From Bog-756 sp050014755 (GTDB lineage: Bacteria > Actinomycetota > Acidimicrobiia > Acidimicrobiales > RAAP-2), in contig JBEKCS010000041.1 in assembly GCA_050014755.1 (NCBI GenBank), forward strand, positions 1-31,674: a stretch of 31,674 nucleotides of DNA. The letters are read 5' to 3'. Shown one piece after another: positions 8,038-15,613 of the stretch. The notes below the pieces were generated by a model. That model was not told where the DNA came from. It was given only the letters and a program-made list of their open reading frames with translations, and searched no databases. Position numbers and translations under genes: made by a program. Within the stretch, counting starts at the first letter, position 1. The number at the start of each line of letters is the position of its first letter.

Positions 8038-9267
8038 GTGCCGGAGGGCGACGGGGAGGATCGAGCCCTGCGGATCGCGCTCGTCTGCCCGTACAGCCTG
8101 TCCCGTCCCGGAGGGGTCCAGGGCCAGGTGACGGGCCTGGCCCGCACCTTGTCGCGACGGGGACACGTGGTCGCGGTCTTCGCCCCGGTGGACGGTCCGG
8201 TAGCGCTCCCGGACGGTGTCGCCCTCGTCGCCACCGGGCACTCGACGTCGATCCGGGGAAACGGTTCGGTCGCCCCGGTTTCGGTCTCCCCGGCGGCGGC
8301 GCGGCGGGGTGTGGCCGAACTGCGCGCCTTCAACCCTGACGTCGTGCACGTCCACGAGCCGTTCGCTCCGGGACTCTCCTATGCGCTCCTGGTGGCACCG
8401 GACCTCCGCCTGATCGTGGCGACGTTCCACCGGAGCGGCGGGAGCGCGCTCTACACGCTCCTGTCACCGGTGGCCCGGCCGCTCGCCGGTCGCCTGGCGG
8501 TGCGGTGCGCGGTGTCCGACGCGGCGGCCGAGACCGCGCGACGCGCGCTGAAGGGCACGTACGAGGTGCTGTTCAACGGCATCGAGACCGATCGCTTCGA
8601 CGGTGTGGAGGCCTGGCCCACGACGGGGCCCACCGCACTGTTCCTCGGCCGTCACGAAGAGCGGAAGGGACTGGCGGTCTTGTTGGAGGCATGGAGCCTC
8701 CTGGGTGCCGCCGACCCCGACTCCGGTCCACCGGTCGGTCGTCCGGTGCTGTGGGTGGCGGGCGACGGGCCCCAGACCGAGGCGCTCCGGCGACGCCATC
8801 CCGAGTCGGACACGGTGCGATGGCTGGGCGTGGTGGACGAGGACGAGAAGATCCGCCGGCTGCTGGCTGCGGACGTGCTGGTGGCCCCGGCACTCGGCGG
8901 CGAGTCGTTCGGCATGGTCCTGGTGGAGGCCATGGCGGCCCGGGCGGTGGTGGTGGCGAGCGACATCGTCGGCTACCGCGATGCGGCCGGAGGCCATGCC
9001 GTGCTCGTCCCCCCTGGCGATGTGCCGGCCCTGGCCGCGGCCCTCGGGGGTGTGTTCGACGGGACCCTGGCGCCGGCCCGGCCGAGCGGTGCCGGATCGG
9101 CCGGGCCGGAGGCCGGGGGGTCCGGTGGCTCGGAGGCCGACCGTTCCGGAGACCGTCGTCGGTGGCTCGACGAGGCCGCCGGACGGGCGGCACGGTGGTC
9201 GATGACGTCCCTGGCCGAACGGTACGAGGAGCTCTACCGGTCCGTGATGGTCGGTGACCGGTCGTGA
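8038..9267 (+). CDS. pimA: GT4 glycosyltransferase, probable PimA (PI alpha-mannosyltransferase)
   Basis: A 409-residue GT-B glycosyltransferase. The N-terminal Rossmann domain has IALVCPYSLSRPGGVQGQV (Gly loop at about 24-29) and VVHVHEPFAPGLS. The C-terminal domain carries FLGRHEERKGL and the donor-binding E-x7-E motif at E289-SFGMVLV-E297. These blocks match PimA, which puts the first mannose on phosphatidylinositol at the inner face of the membrane. Context (PI-phosphate synthase, PatA-like gene) agrees. Start is GTG 8038, 7 bases after the GGDEF stop; no strong ribosome site, so coupling is likely. Its C-terminal part holds a Gly/Ser/Pro-rich insert (about 345-375). Confidence 0.9.
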   Translation: MPEGDGEDRALRIALVCPYSLSRPGGVQGQVTGLARTLSRRGHVVAVFAPVDGPVALPDGVALVATGHSTSIRGNGSVAPVSVSPAAARRGVAELRAFNPDVVHVHEPFAPGLSYALLVAPDLRLIVATFHRSGGSALYTLLSPVARPLAGRLAVRCAVSDAAAETARRALKGTYEVLFNGIETDRFDGVEAWPTTGPTALFLGRHEERKGLAVLLEAWSLLGAADPDSGPPVGRPVLWVAGDGPQTEALRRRHPESDTVRWLGVVDEDEKIRRLLAADVLVAPALGGESFGMVLVEAMAARAVVVASDIVGYRDAAGGHAVLVPPGDVPALAAALGGVFDGTLAPARPSGAGSAGPEAGGSGGSEADRSGDRRRWLDEAAGRAARWSMTSLAERYEELYRSVMVGDRS

Positions 9268-9274
9268 GCGGCCG

Positions 9275-9280
9275 TACACT
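9275..9280 (+). promoter_or_regulatory. Possible -10 element (TACACT) before the M48-like gene
   Basis: TACACT fits the actinobacterial TAnnnT pattern and lies 9 bases before ATG 9290, with GGTGAC 16 bases further upstream. There is no ribosome site before this ATG, so a nearly leaderless transcript is possible. Confidence 0.35.
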
Positions 9281-9289
9281 GCTCGGACG

Positions 9290-10579
9290 ATGACCGACTC
9301 CTCCGACCGACCAGGACCTTCCGGCCCGACTGGGGCCCCGACGGGCGGCGGGGGCGGCGCGGCCAAGGGTTCCGGAGGCGGTGGCGGCCAGCGGAGCGGG
9401 TCCCGCAACCGGCGTCGCCGCGGCGGAGGCAGCGGCAGCGGCAGCGGCAGCGCAGGCAGCGGAGGTGGGGGTACCGCCGGCACGGCGGGTGGATCGAGGC
9501 AGGCTTCCGCGGCGTCGGGAGGATCGCGGGGTGGATCGGGCGGTGGACAGGCGGGGCAGTCCCGGGGTGGCGGCAACTCCGGTGGGGGAGCTCGCGGTGG
9601 CGGCCGGTCGCGGTCCTCGTCCGGCGGGAGACGTCCGCCCGGGCAGGGCGGAGGACGCTCGGGACAGGGGAGTCAGCGAGCCGGCGGCGGACCGACCGGA
9701 GCCGGCGGTCGCACCGCCCCGGTTGCGAACACGCCGATCTCCGCCGCGGTCCGGGTCGACCGATCCGTCGAGCTCTCCGAGGAGGCCGCGGCGTCGTCGA
9801 ACCGGAGGCGTGCCCTGCTGCTCTGCCTGGTGCCGGGAGGAGTCCTCGGCGTCGTCCTCGGCGTCGTCCTCGCCGCCGTGGGCCTGCCGGTGGTCGCCGT
9901 CGTCGTCCTGGTCGTCGTGACCGCCCTGGTCGCGGCATGGCTGTGGGGCACCGCGCCGGACACCGTGCTCTCCGCCCTCGGGGCCACCGCGAGCGACGAA
10001 GAAGACCGGCCCCGCCTCCACAACCTGGTCGACGGACTGTGCGCCACCATGGGCCTCGATCGCCCGGCGATCGCCGTCGTCCAGAGCGACATCCCGAACG
10101 CCCTGGCCCTCGGACGGGACCCGAAGTCGGCGACGATCGTCGTCACCAGCGGGTTGGACCGTGCCCTCGGGCTGGTCGAGCTCGAGGGCGTCCTGGCCCA
10201 CGAGCTGGTCCACATCAAGCGGAACGACGCGGCGCTCTCGGCGGTGGCCGTGCTCGTATCGGTCCCGTGGGCGGTCGTGCGTGGCAACGCGGCCGGAGCC
10301 GCGACGGTGCATCGGCTGGTCGGACCGGGCCGCGAGTTCTCGGCGGATCAACGGGCCGCGCTGATCGTCCGCTACCCGGCGGGCATCGGCTCGGCGCTCG
10401 AGGCCATGCTTGCAGCTCCCAGCGGGGACACGGGGTGGCCTCCCGCCGCCGGTCGGATCGCCGCCCTCACCCGATGGCTGTGGGTCGACCCGATGTCCGG
10501 TACGCCGGACAGGGAGGAGCCGGCCATGGGGAACCTCGACGACACCCGGGTGCGGGCCGCCGCCCTGGCGCTGAGCTAG
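9290..10579 (+). CDS. M48-like (HtpX-type) membrane metalloprotease with Gly/Ser-rich N-terminus
   Basis: A 429-residue protein in three parts. Residues 1-145 are low complexity, mainly Gly, Ser, Arg and Gln, probably disordered and cytoplasmic. Residues 174-219 are two closely spaced hydrophobic segments. The C-terminal part has the zinc motif H304-E-L-V-H308 and a likely third ligand E349 in REFSADQRAA, both standard for HtpX/M48 peptidases. The HtpX-type ending is short. ATG 9290 was chosen; an in-frame GTG at 9254 overlaps pimA and would add 12 residues. No recognised partner nearby. Family membership is firm; the substrate (membrane protein quality control in HtpX) is inference. Confidence 0.83.
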   Translation: MTDSSDRPGPSGPTGAPTGGGGGAAKGSGGGGGQRSGSRNRRRRGGGSGSGSGSAGSGGGGTAGTAGGSRQASAASGGSRGGSGGGQAGQSRGGGNSGGGARGGGRSRSSSGGRRPPGQGGGRSGQGSQRAGGGPTGAGGRTAPVANTPISAAVRVDRSVELSEEAAASSNRRRALLLCLVPGGVLGVVLGVVLAAVGLPVVAVVVLVVVTALVAAWLWGTAPDTVLSALGATASDEEDRPRLHNLVDGLCATMGLDRPAIAVVQSDIPNALALGRDPKSATIVVTSGLDRALGLVELEGVLAHELVHIKRNDAALSAVAVLVSVPWAVVRGNAAGAATVHRLVGPGREFSADQRAALIVRYPAGIGSALEAMLAAPSGDTGWPPAAGRIAALTRWLWVDPMSGTPDREEPAMGNLDDTRVRAAALALS

Positions 10580-10613
10580 ACGCGATCGCGATCCACGCCG
10601 GCCCTGGCCGGCT

Positions 10614-11132
10614 CTACCCGGGACACCCGTCCGACGGTTCCTCGCCCGACGGGCATCCGTAGGCCGCGTTCTGCTCGAAGGCGTAGTCGCGGAGCCGTCG
10701 GAGCGAGTCGGCGAGCCGGGCCTCCTCCTCGGGGGTGAAGAGCTCGTCCAGGATCCGGTCGACGGCGGCGATGTGGTCGGGGATGGTCTCGTCCATGAGA
10801 GCCCGTCCCGCCGGGGTCAGGAGGGCGAACGAACCACGCCGGTCCTCGGGGCACGTGCGCCGGTCGACCAGGCCCTGCTCCTGGAGGCGGTCGACGGCCC
10901 GGGTGAGGCCGCTCGGAGTCAGGGACGCCTGGACGGCCAGTTCGCTCATGCGGAGCTCGCCTCCCTCGGACCTGGCCAGCCGGATCAGGATGTCGAACGC
11001 CTGTGAGCTCGCCGCACCGGTCGACTCGAGCTGACGGTGGAAGAGGCGACGGAGTCCGGCAGCCGACTCGAACAGCAGTCCGATCGTGGTCAGTCGCTCG
11101 TCCTCGAACTCCGGTGTCGTGGTTGCACCCAT
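10614..11132 (-). CDS. MarR-family transcriptional regulator
   Basis: A 172-residue winged helix-turn-helix protein. The DNA-binding part lies at about 60-115: the helices in LRMSELAVQASLTPSGLTRAVDRLQEQGL and the wing residues DRRTCPEDRRGSFALLTPAG are textbook MarR features, flanked by dimerisation helices. The last ~15 residues contain two cysteines (GCPSG...GCPG), which could be redox-sensitive, but this is a guess. The start at 11132 (ATG on the minus strand) is preferred over the longer open frame because the family normally begins about there. It is divergent from yceI with a 136-base spacer carrying two similar inverted repeats, so it probably represses itself and yceI. Confidence 0.93.
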   Translation of the reverse strand: MGATTTPEFEDERLTTIGLLFESAAGLRRLFHRQLESTGAASSQAFDILIRLARSEGGELRMSELAVQASLTPSGLTRAVDRLQEQGLVDRRTCPEDRRGSFALLTPAGRALMDETIPDHIAAVDRILDELFTPEEEARLADSLRRLRDYAFEQNAAYGCPSGEEPSDGCPG

Positions 11133-11159
11133 GGCCACAGTGTACCGAGAATTGATGGT

Positions 11160-11175
11160 AGTTGCGTGCACAACT
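11160..11175. promoter_or_regulatory. MarR operator-like inverted repeat, box 1
   Basis: AGTTGCGTGCACAACT is a 16-base inverted repeat (AGTTG...CAACT) between the divergent MarR and yceI genes. It contains TTGCGT, which with TATAGT 16 bases downstream could be the yceI -35 and -10. Confidence 0.55.
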
Positions 11176-11183
11176 AGCTGTGG

Positions 11184-11189
11184 TATAGT
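11184..11189 (+). promoter_or_regulatory. Possible yceI -10 element (TATAGT)
   Basis: TATAGT is spaced 16 bases from TTGCGT (11162-11167). The core would be covered by both MarR-like boxes, consistent with repression. yceI starts 79 bases downstream. Confidence 0.45.
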
Positions 11190-11202
11190 TGCTCGTGCAA
11201 TG
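11187..11202. promoter_or_regulatory. MarR operator-like inverted repeat, box 2
   Basis: AGTTGCTCGTGCAATG shares the AGTTGC start with box 1 and contains the inverted repeat TTGC-TCGT-GCAA. The two boxes start 27 bases apart. Confidence 0.5.
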
Positions 11203-11268
11203 AAACCCGTGCCGACAGGGGCGGGAATGCGATCCCCCTCGTACCGCAAGGAACCCCAAGGAGCAGAC

Positions 11269-11850
11269 ATGACAGATTCCCCCGCAGTCACCAGCAGGAT
11301 CGTCGACGGAGTCGAGTACCCGGCCGTCGGCACCTACCCCATCGACGTGAGCCACAGCCGGCTCGGCTTCGCCGTCCGCCATATGGCCGTGTCCAAGGTA
11401 CGCGGCCATTTCACGGAGTTCGCGGGCACCCTCGAACTGGCCGAGAACCCGGTCGACTCCTCGATCTCGGTGACCATCCAGGCCGGCAGCGTCGACACCA
11501 ACGACGAGAACCGCGACAACCACCTCCGTACCAACGATTTCTTCGACGCGGAGAACCACCCCACCTGGACGTTCACCAGCACGGCCATCCGGCCGATCTC
11601 GGCTTCCGAGTGGAACGTGGACGGCGACCTCACCATCCGCGGTGTCACCAAGAGCGTCACCCTCGACGCCACTCTGGAGGGTGTCGTCAAGGATCCCTAC
11701 GGCAACCACCGGGTCGGATTCAGCGCCACGACCTCGATCGAGCGCGAAGACTTCGGCGTCTCCTTCAACGGCGTGATGGAGGCCGGTGGCGTGGTGGTCG
11801 GCAAGAAGGTGGACATCGACATCGAAGTCGAGGCCGTCCTCCAGGTCTGA
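11269..11850 (+). CDS. YceI family protein
   Basis: A 193-residue lipocalin-like beta-barrel protein of the YceI family, whose members bind polyisoprenoids or similar lipids. Diagnostic blocks are YPIDVSHSRLGFAVRHMAVSKVRGHF at the start of the domain, DNHLRTNDFFDAENHPTWTF in the middle and GDLTIRGVTKSVTLD towards the end. There is no signal peptide, unlike the periplasmic proteobacterial YceI, so a cytoplasmic location is likely. ATG 11269 has AAGGAG at 11258-11263 with a 5-base spacer. It is divergent from a MarR regulator and is its likely target. It stands alone and is closed by a strong hairpin. Confidence 0.93.
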   Translation: MTDSPAVTSRIVDGVEYPAVGTYPIDVSHSRLGFAVRHMAVSKVRGHFTEFAGTLELAENPVDSSISVTIQAGSVDTNDENRDNHLRTNDFFDAENHPTWTFTSTAIRPISASEWNVDGDLTIRGVTKSVTLDATLEGVVKDPYGNHRVGFSATTSIEREDFGVSFNGVMEAGGVVVGKKVDIDIEVEAVLQV

Positions 11851-11886
11851 TCGGGCGCCAGCTCTCTCCGCCGGCTCACGGCATCC

Positions 11887-11922
11887 GACCCATGGCCACC
11901 TCGCCGGAGGTGGCCATGGGTC
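11887..11922 (+). terminator. Perfect 16-bp hairpin after yceI
   Basis: GACCCATGGCCACCTC (11887-11902), loop GCCG, then its exact complement at 11907-11922. It lies 37 bases past the yceI stop and has no T-run, as is common for terminators of GC-rich actinobacteria. The rest of the 270-base gap to pdxS shows no other convincing feature except a -10-like box. Confidence 0.72.
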
Positions 11923-12108
11923 GCGCCCGGGCCCAGTGGGAAGGCGGCTACCCGGCGGGCCACGGGGGCCCCGGGGACGTCCCGGGGGAACGTGTTCGGC
12001 GATCCACGCACCAGGTACAGGTATTCGAAGCGACGACATCACGACCGCTCACCGACGCCAGCCCCACGAGTGGCCGGCGACCCCGCAAGTGGACGGGACC
12101 GCCCCAGC

Positions 12109-12114
12109 TAGAAT
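12109..12114 (+). promoter_or_regulatory. Possible -10 element (TAGAAT) of pdxS
   Basis: TAGAAT lies 6 bases before ATG 12121 (3 before an in-frame GTG). This spacing is that of leaderless mRNAs in actinobacteria. No clear -35 is seen. Confidence 0.5.
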
Positions 12115-12120
12115 GGGGTG

Positions 12121-13020
12121 ATGACCGATGCCACCCGTTCCGACCGTCCGACCGGCACCTTCACCGTGAAGCGGGGTCTGGCCGAGATGCTGCGCGGTGG
12201 GGTGATCATGGACGTGGTCGACGCCGAACAGGCCAAGGTGGCCGAGGACGCCGGCGCCGTGGCCGTCATGGCCCTCGAGCGTGTCCCTTCCGACATCCGA
12301 CGGGACGGGGGAGTGGCCCGGATGAGTGATCCGGCCCTCATCGAGGGGATCAAGGCCGCGGTCACCGTCCCGGTGATGGCCAAAGCACGGATCGGCCACT
12401 TCGCCGAGGCCCAGGTGCTTGCTTCCCTGGGGGTCGACTTCATCGACGAGAGCGAGGTGCTGACCCCGGCCGACGAGGCCCACCACATCGACAAGTGGGG
12501 CTTCGACGTCCCGTTCGTGTGCGGGGCCACCAACCTCGGCGAGGCGCTCCGCCGGATCTCGGAAGGCGCGGCCATGATCCGGTCGAAGGGCGAGGCCGGT
12601 ACCGGCAACATCGTGGAGGCCGTCCGTCACCTGCGCTCGATCCTGGGTGACATCCGCAAGGTGACCGAGGCCGACTCGGCCGAGCTGTACGCGTGGGCGA
12701 AGGAGCTGGCCGCGCCGATCGGCCTGGTGCAGGAGATCGCCACCACCGGCCGCCTGCCCGTCCCGCTGTTCTGCGCCGGGGGCATCGCCACCCCGGCCGA
12801 CGCCTCGTTGGTCATGCAACTCGGGGCGGAGGCCGTCTTCGTCGGTTCGGGCATCTTCAAGAGCTCCAACCCTCCGCTCATGGCCCGCGCCGTGGTCGAG
12901 GCCACCGCCCACTACACCGACGCCGATCTGGTCGCCAAGGTCTCGACCGGACTGGGCGGCGCCATGGCGGGCCAGGAGATCGGCACCCTCGGTGTGCACC
13001 TGGCCGATCGTGGCTGGTAG
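12121..13020 (+). CDS. pdxS: Pyridoxal 5'-phosphate synthase, synthase subunit PdxS
   Basis: Makes PLP from ribose 5-phosphate, glyceraldehyde 3-phosphate and ammonia delivered by PdxT. At 299 residues it has normal length. D31 (in GVIMDVVD), K88 (in PVMAKARIGH) and K156 (in RSKGEAGTGN) align with the catalytic Asp and the two Schiff-base lysines of the family, and the phosphate-binding GEAGTGN and FCAGGIATPADA blocks are intact. ATG 12121 was chosen; GTG 12118 would add one Met. pdxT follows after 60 bases, so the two form the usual pair. Confidence 0.97.
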   Translation: MTDATRSDRPTGTFTVKRGLAEMLRGGVIMDVVDAEQAKVAEDAGAVAVMALERVPSDIRRDGGVARMSDPALIEGIKAAVTVPVMAKARIGHFAEAQVLASLGVDFIDESEVLTPADEAHHIDKWGFDVPFVCGATNLGEALRRISEGAAMIRSKGEAGTGNIVEAVRHLRSILGDIRKVTEADSAELYAWAKELAAPIGLVQEIATTGRLPVPLFCAGGIATPADASLVMQLGAEAVFVGSGIFKSSNPPLMARAVVEATAHYTDADLVAKVSTGLGGAMAGQEIGTLGVHLADRGW

Positions 13021-13080
13021 CCCGCGCCGGGGCCCGCGCCCGTTCCCGCGCCGGGCCGACGCCGGCCGGTCCCGGGTCCG

Positions 13081-13683
13081 TTGACCATCGGGGTCCTCGC
13101 CCTCCAGGGCGACGTGCGGGAGCACGCGGCCGCCTTCGCCGATCTGGGCGAGGCGGTCCGCGAGATCCGCCGCCCCGACGACCTGGCCGGTCTGGACGGC
13201 CTGGTGATGCCCGGCGGCGAGTCGACCACGTTGTCGCTGCTCCTCGGCTCCTGCGGGCTGGACGGTCCCCTGGCCGACGCGTTGGGTTCGGGGCTCCCGG
13301 TCTTCGGCACGTGCGCCGGCATGATCCTGCTGGCCACCACCGTGCTCGACGGCCGTCCCGACCAGATCAGCTTCGGGGCGATCGAACTCACCATCCGGCG
13401 CAACGGCTACGGGCGCCAGGTCGCTTCGTTCGAGGGTCGGGTGGAGGTGGCCGGCCTGGGTGCCGAGCCCCTGCCCGCCGTGTTCATCCGGGCACCGGTC
13501 GTCGAGGCGATCGGTCCCGGCGTCGAGGTCCTGGCTACGCTGCCCGGCGAGGGGGACGACCCGGAGCGACCGGTGGTGTGCCGCCAGGGGGCGGTCCTGG
13601 TGGCCTCGTTCCATCCGGAGCTCACCCCGGACCGTAGGCTGCACCGGCTGTTCGTGGAGATGACCAAAGAGGAGAGGCGTTAG
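13081..13683 (+). CDS. pdxT: Pyridoxal 5'-phosphate synthase, glutaminase subunit PdxT
   Basis: Class I glutamine amidotransferase that releases ammonia from glutamine for PdxS. The 200-residue protein begins with the conserved IGVLALQGDVREH, has the PGGEST block, the nucleophile C78 in FGTCAGM, and the H178/E180 pair in SFHPEL completing the triad. The rare start TTG 13081 is chosen because the family starts exactly at this point; no good ribosome site is seen before it, so coupling to pdxS is plausible. Confidence 0.96.
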   Translation: MTIGVLALQGDVREHAAAFADLGEAVREIRRPDDLAGLDGLVMPGGESTTLSLLLGSCGLDGPLADALGSGLPVFGTCAGMILLATTVLDGRPDQISFGAIELTIRRNGYGRQVASFEGRVEVAGLGAEPLPAVFIRAPVVEAIGPGVEVLATLPGEGDDPERPVVCRQGAVLVASFHPELTPDRRLHRLFVEMTKEERR

Positions 13684-13686
13684 GGA

Positions 13687-14436
13687 ATGTCGGGACACTC
13701 CAAGTGGGCGACCACCAAGCACCAGAAGGGCGCAAAGGACGCCGCCCGGGCCAAGGTGTTCGCCAAGCTCATCCGCCAGATCGAGGTGGCGGCCCGCGAG
13801 GGTGGCAGCGACATGACCGCCAACGCCAGCCTCCGCACGATGTACGCGAAGGCTCGCGACTCCTCGGTCCCGATCGACACCATCGAGCGCGCCATCAAGC
13901 GCGGCTCGGGGGAGCTCGAAGGCGTTCGCTACGAGTCGATCTCCTACGAGGGATACGCCCCCGACGGTGTCGCGGTGATCGTCGAGTGCCTCTCGGACAA
14001 CCGCAACCGCACCGGAGCGGAAATCAGGAACCTGTTCAGCAAGAACGGGGGAGCGATGGCCGAGCCCGGCGCGGTCAGCTGGCAGTTCGAGCGCAAGGGC
14101 ATCGTCGGCGTGCCCCGTACCTTCGACGAGGAGCGGGTCCTCGAGGTGGCCATGGAGGCCGGGGCCGAGGACCTGAGCGACGACGGCGACCAGTGGGTGG
14201 TGACCAGTGCCCCGGCCGACCTGACGGCCGTGCGCACTGCGCTCGAGGAGGCCGGACTGGAGCCGGGCGCGCCCGAGATCACCATGGTCCCGACCTCGAC
14301 CGTCGAAGTGCACTCGGAGTCCGAGGCCAAGCGGGTACTGCGCCTGATCGAGGCACTCGACGACCACGACGACGTGCAGAACGTCTACGCCAACTTCGAC
14401 ATCCCCGACGAGGTGATGGCCGCCTACGACGGTTGA
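13687..14436 (+). CDS. yebC: YebC/PmpR family protein (translation/transcription-related)
   Basis: A 249-residue protein beginning MSGHSKWATTKHQKGAKDAARAKVFAKL, the hallmark of the YebC/PmpR/TACO1 family, and ending with the family's DDVQNVYANFDIP. Members were first named as DNA-binding regulators; later work on some members links them to translation of proline-rich stretches and mitochondrial synthesis. It sits just before ruvC, the normal position in many bacteria. ATG 13687 follows the pdxT stop by 3 bases. Confidence 0.96.
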   Translation: MSGHSKWATTKHQKGAKDAARAKVFAKLIRQIEVAAREGGSDMTANASLRTMYAKARDSSVPIDTIERAIKRGSGELEGVRYESISYEGYAPDGVAVIVECLSDNRNRTGAEIRNLFSKNGGAMAEPGAVSWQFERKGIVGVPRTFDEERVLEVAMEAGAEDLSDDGDQWVVTSAPADLTAVRTALEEAGLEPGAPEITMVPTSTVEVHSESEAKRVLRLIEALDDHDDVQNVYANFDIPDEVMAAYDG

Positions 14437-14470
14437 GCCGGGGATCACCCCACGCGGCTACGTCGCGGGC

Positions 14471-14476
14471 TACCAT
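14471..14476 (+). promoter_or_regulatory. Possible -10 element (TACCAT) of ruvC
   Basis: TACCAT fits TAnnnT and ends 7 bases before ATG 14484; no ribosome site is present. A leaderless ruvCAB transcript is possible. Confidence 0.4.
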
Positions 14477-14483
14477 CGAACGC

Positions 14484-15023
14484 ATGTTCGTCCTCGGGAT
14501 CGACCCCGGCCTGTCGCGCTGCGGCTACGGCGTGGTGACCAGGCGGGGCGGCTCCCTGGCCGCGGTGGCCGGCGGGGTGATCTCCTCGCCACCGACTATG
14601 GCGCTGCCGGACCGGCTGCGGCTGCTGTCCGATGAGCTCCGGGCCCTGGTGGCCGAGTTCAGCCCGGACGCCGTCGTGGTCGAGCGGGTCTTCTTCCAGG
14701 TCAATGCCAGGACGGCCATGGCCACCGGCCAGGCCGCCGGCGTCGCACTGGTGGCGGCGGCCGAGTCGGGCTGCGAGGTGGCCCAGTACACGTCGAACGA
14801 GGTCAAGCAGGCCCTGGTCGGTTACGGGAGCGCCACCAAGGACCAGGTGCAGCGCATGGTGGCCTCGGTGCTCGGCCTGTCCGAGCCCCCCCGTCCCCCC
14901 GACGTCGCCGACGCGCTGGCCCTGGCCGCCTGCCACCTGACGACCCACTCCCTGCGCCGCGCCATGGATGCCGCCACCGCCACGGCGGCCGCCACCGTCC
15001 CGCCCACCGGGGCGACCCGATGA
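14484..15023 (+). CDS. ruvC: Holliday junction endonuclease RuvC
   Basis: Cuts Holliday junctions during recombination, acting with RuvAB. The 179-residue protein carries the catalytic acidic set D7 (MFVLGIDPGLSRCG), E67 (VVVERVFF), D140 and D143 (PPDVADALALA). The C-terminal ~25 residues are Ala/Thr-rich and variable. The start is fixed by the conserved N-terminus. The stop overlaps the ruvA ATG (ATGA at 15020-15023), so ruvC and ruvA are coupled. Confidence 0.97.
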   Translation: MFVLGIDPGLSRCGYGVVTRRGGSLAAVAGGVISSPPTMALPDRLRLLSDELRALVAEFSPDAVVVERVFFQVNARTAMATGQAAGVALVAAAESGCEVAQYTSNEVKQALVGYGSATKDQVQRMVASVLGLSEPPRPPDVADALALAACHLTTHSLRRAMDAATATAAATVPPTGATR

Positions 15024-15613
15024 TCGGGTCGTTGCGGGGGACGCTCCTCGAGCGTCCGTCGACGGGCGAGGTGGTGGTCGAGGTCCACGGCGTGGGGTAC
15101 CGGGCCTCGGTGCCCACGTCGGTGCTGGCCGGTCTCGGGGCACCGGGGAGCGACGTCTTCCTCTACGTGCACACCCATGTCCGCGAGGACGCCATCGTTC
15201 TCTACGGGTTCGCCCACGCCGACGAGCGTCGGTGCTTCGAGGCACTGCTCGGGGCCCACGGGGTGGGGCCGTCACTGGCGCTCGCCATCCTGTCGTCGCT
15301 GTCGCCGGCCGCACTGTCCACGGCCGTTCTCGAGGACGACGTCGACACGTTGTGCCTGGTTCCCGGCGTGGGGAAGAAGACCGCGGCCCGACTCCTGCTC
15401 GAGCTGAAGGCCCGGCTCGACCTGCCCGTGTTCGACGGCGGCGGGACGCGCCCCGCGCCGGCCGGTTCGGCCCGGGGCGAGGCCCGTGCCGCACTGGTCG
15501 AACTCGGCTACGGACCCGACGAGATCGCCGGCGCACTCGACGGCATCGACGCCGGGGTCCCGGTGGAGGAGATGGTCCGGTCGGCCCTGCGCGAACTGGT
15601 CCGCAACCGGTGA
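15020..15613 (+). CDS. ruvA: Holliday junction branch migration protein RuvA
   Basis: Binds four-way junctions and loads RuvB. The 197-residue protein starts MIGSLRGTLLE, has the OB-fold domain I (about 1-62), the helix-hairpin-helix domain with LGAHGVGPSLALAILSSL and LVPGVGKKTAARLLLELK (about 70-130), and the small RuvB-contacting domain III at the end (about 150-197). Overlaps ruvC by 4 bases and ruvB by 4 bases (GTGA at 15610-15613). Confidence 0.97.
   Translation: MIGSLRGTLLERPSTGEVVVEVHGVGYRASVPTSVLAGLGAPGSDVFLYVHTHVREDAIVLYGFAHADERRCFEALLGAHGVGPSLALAILSSLSPAALSTAVLEDDVDTLCLVPGVGKKTAARLLLELKARLDLPVFDGGGTRPAPAGSARGEARAALVELGYGPDEIAGALDGIDAGVPVEEMVRSALRELVRNR

Noticed and set aside
5793..8333. 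846-codon open frame on the minus strand
   Set aside because: Antisense to the PAS-GGDEF gene; same GC artefact.
9342..9720. Non-coding tandem repeat of GGC/AGC-rich units
   Set aside because: The period of three and intact frame show it encodes the Gly/Ser-rich N-terminus of the M48-like protein.
12000..12120. PLP-related riboswitch or PdxR operator before pdxS
   Set aside because: No divergent pdxR gene is near, and no conserved structure could be recognised.
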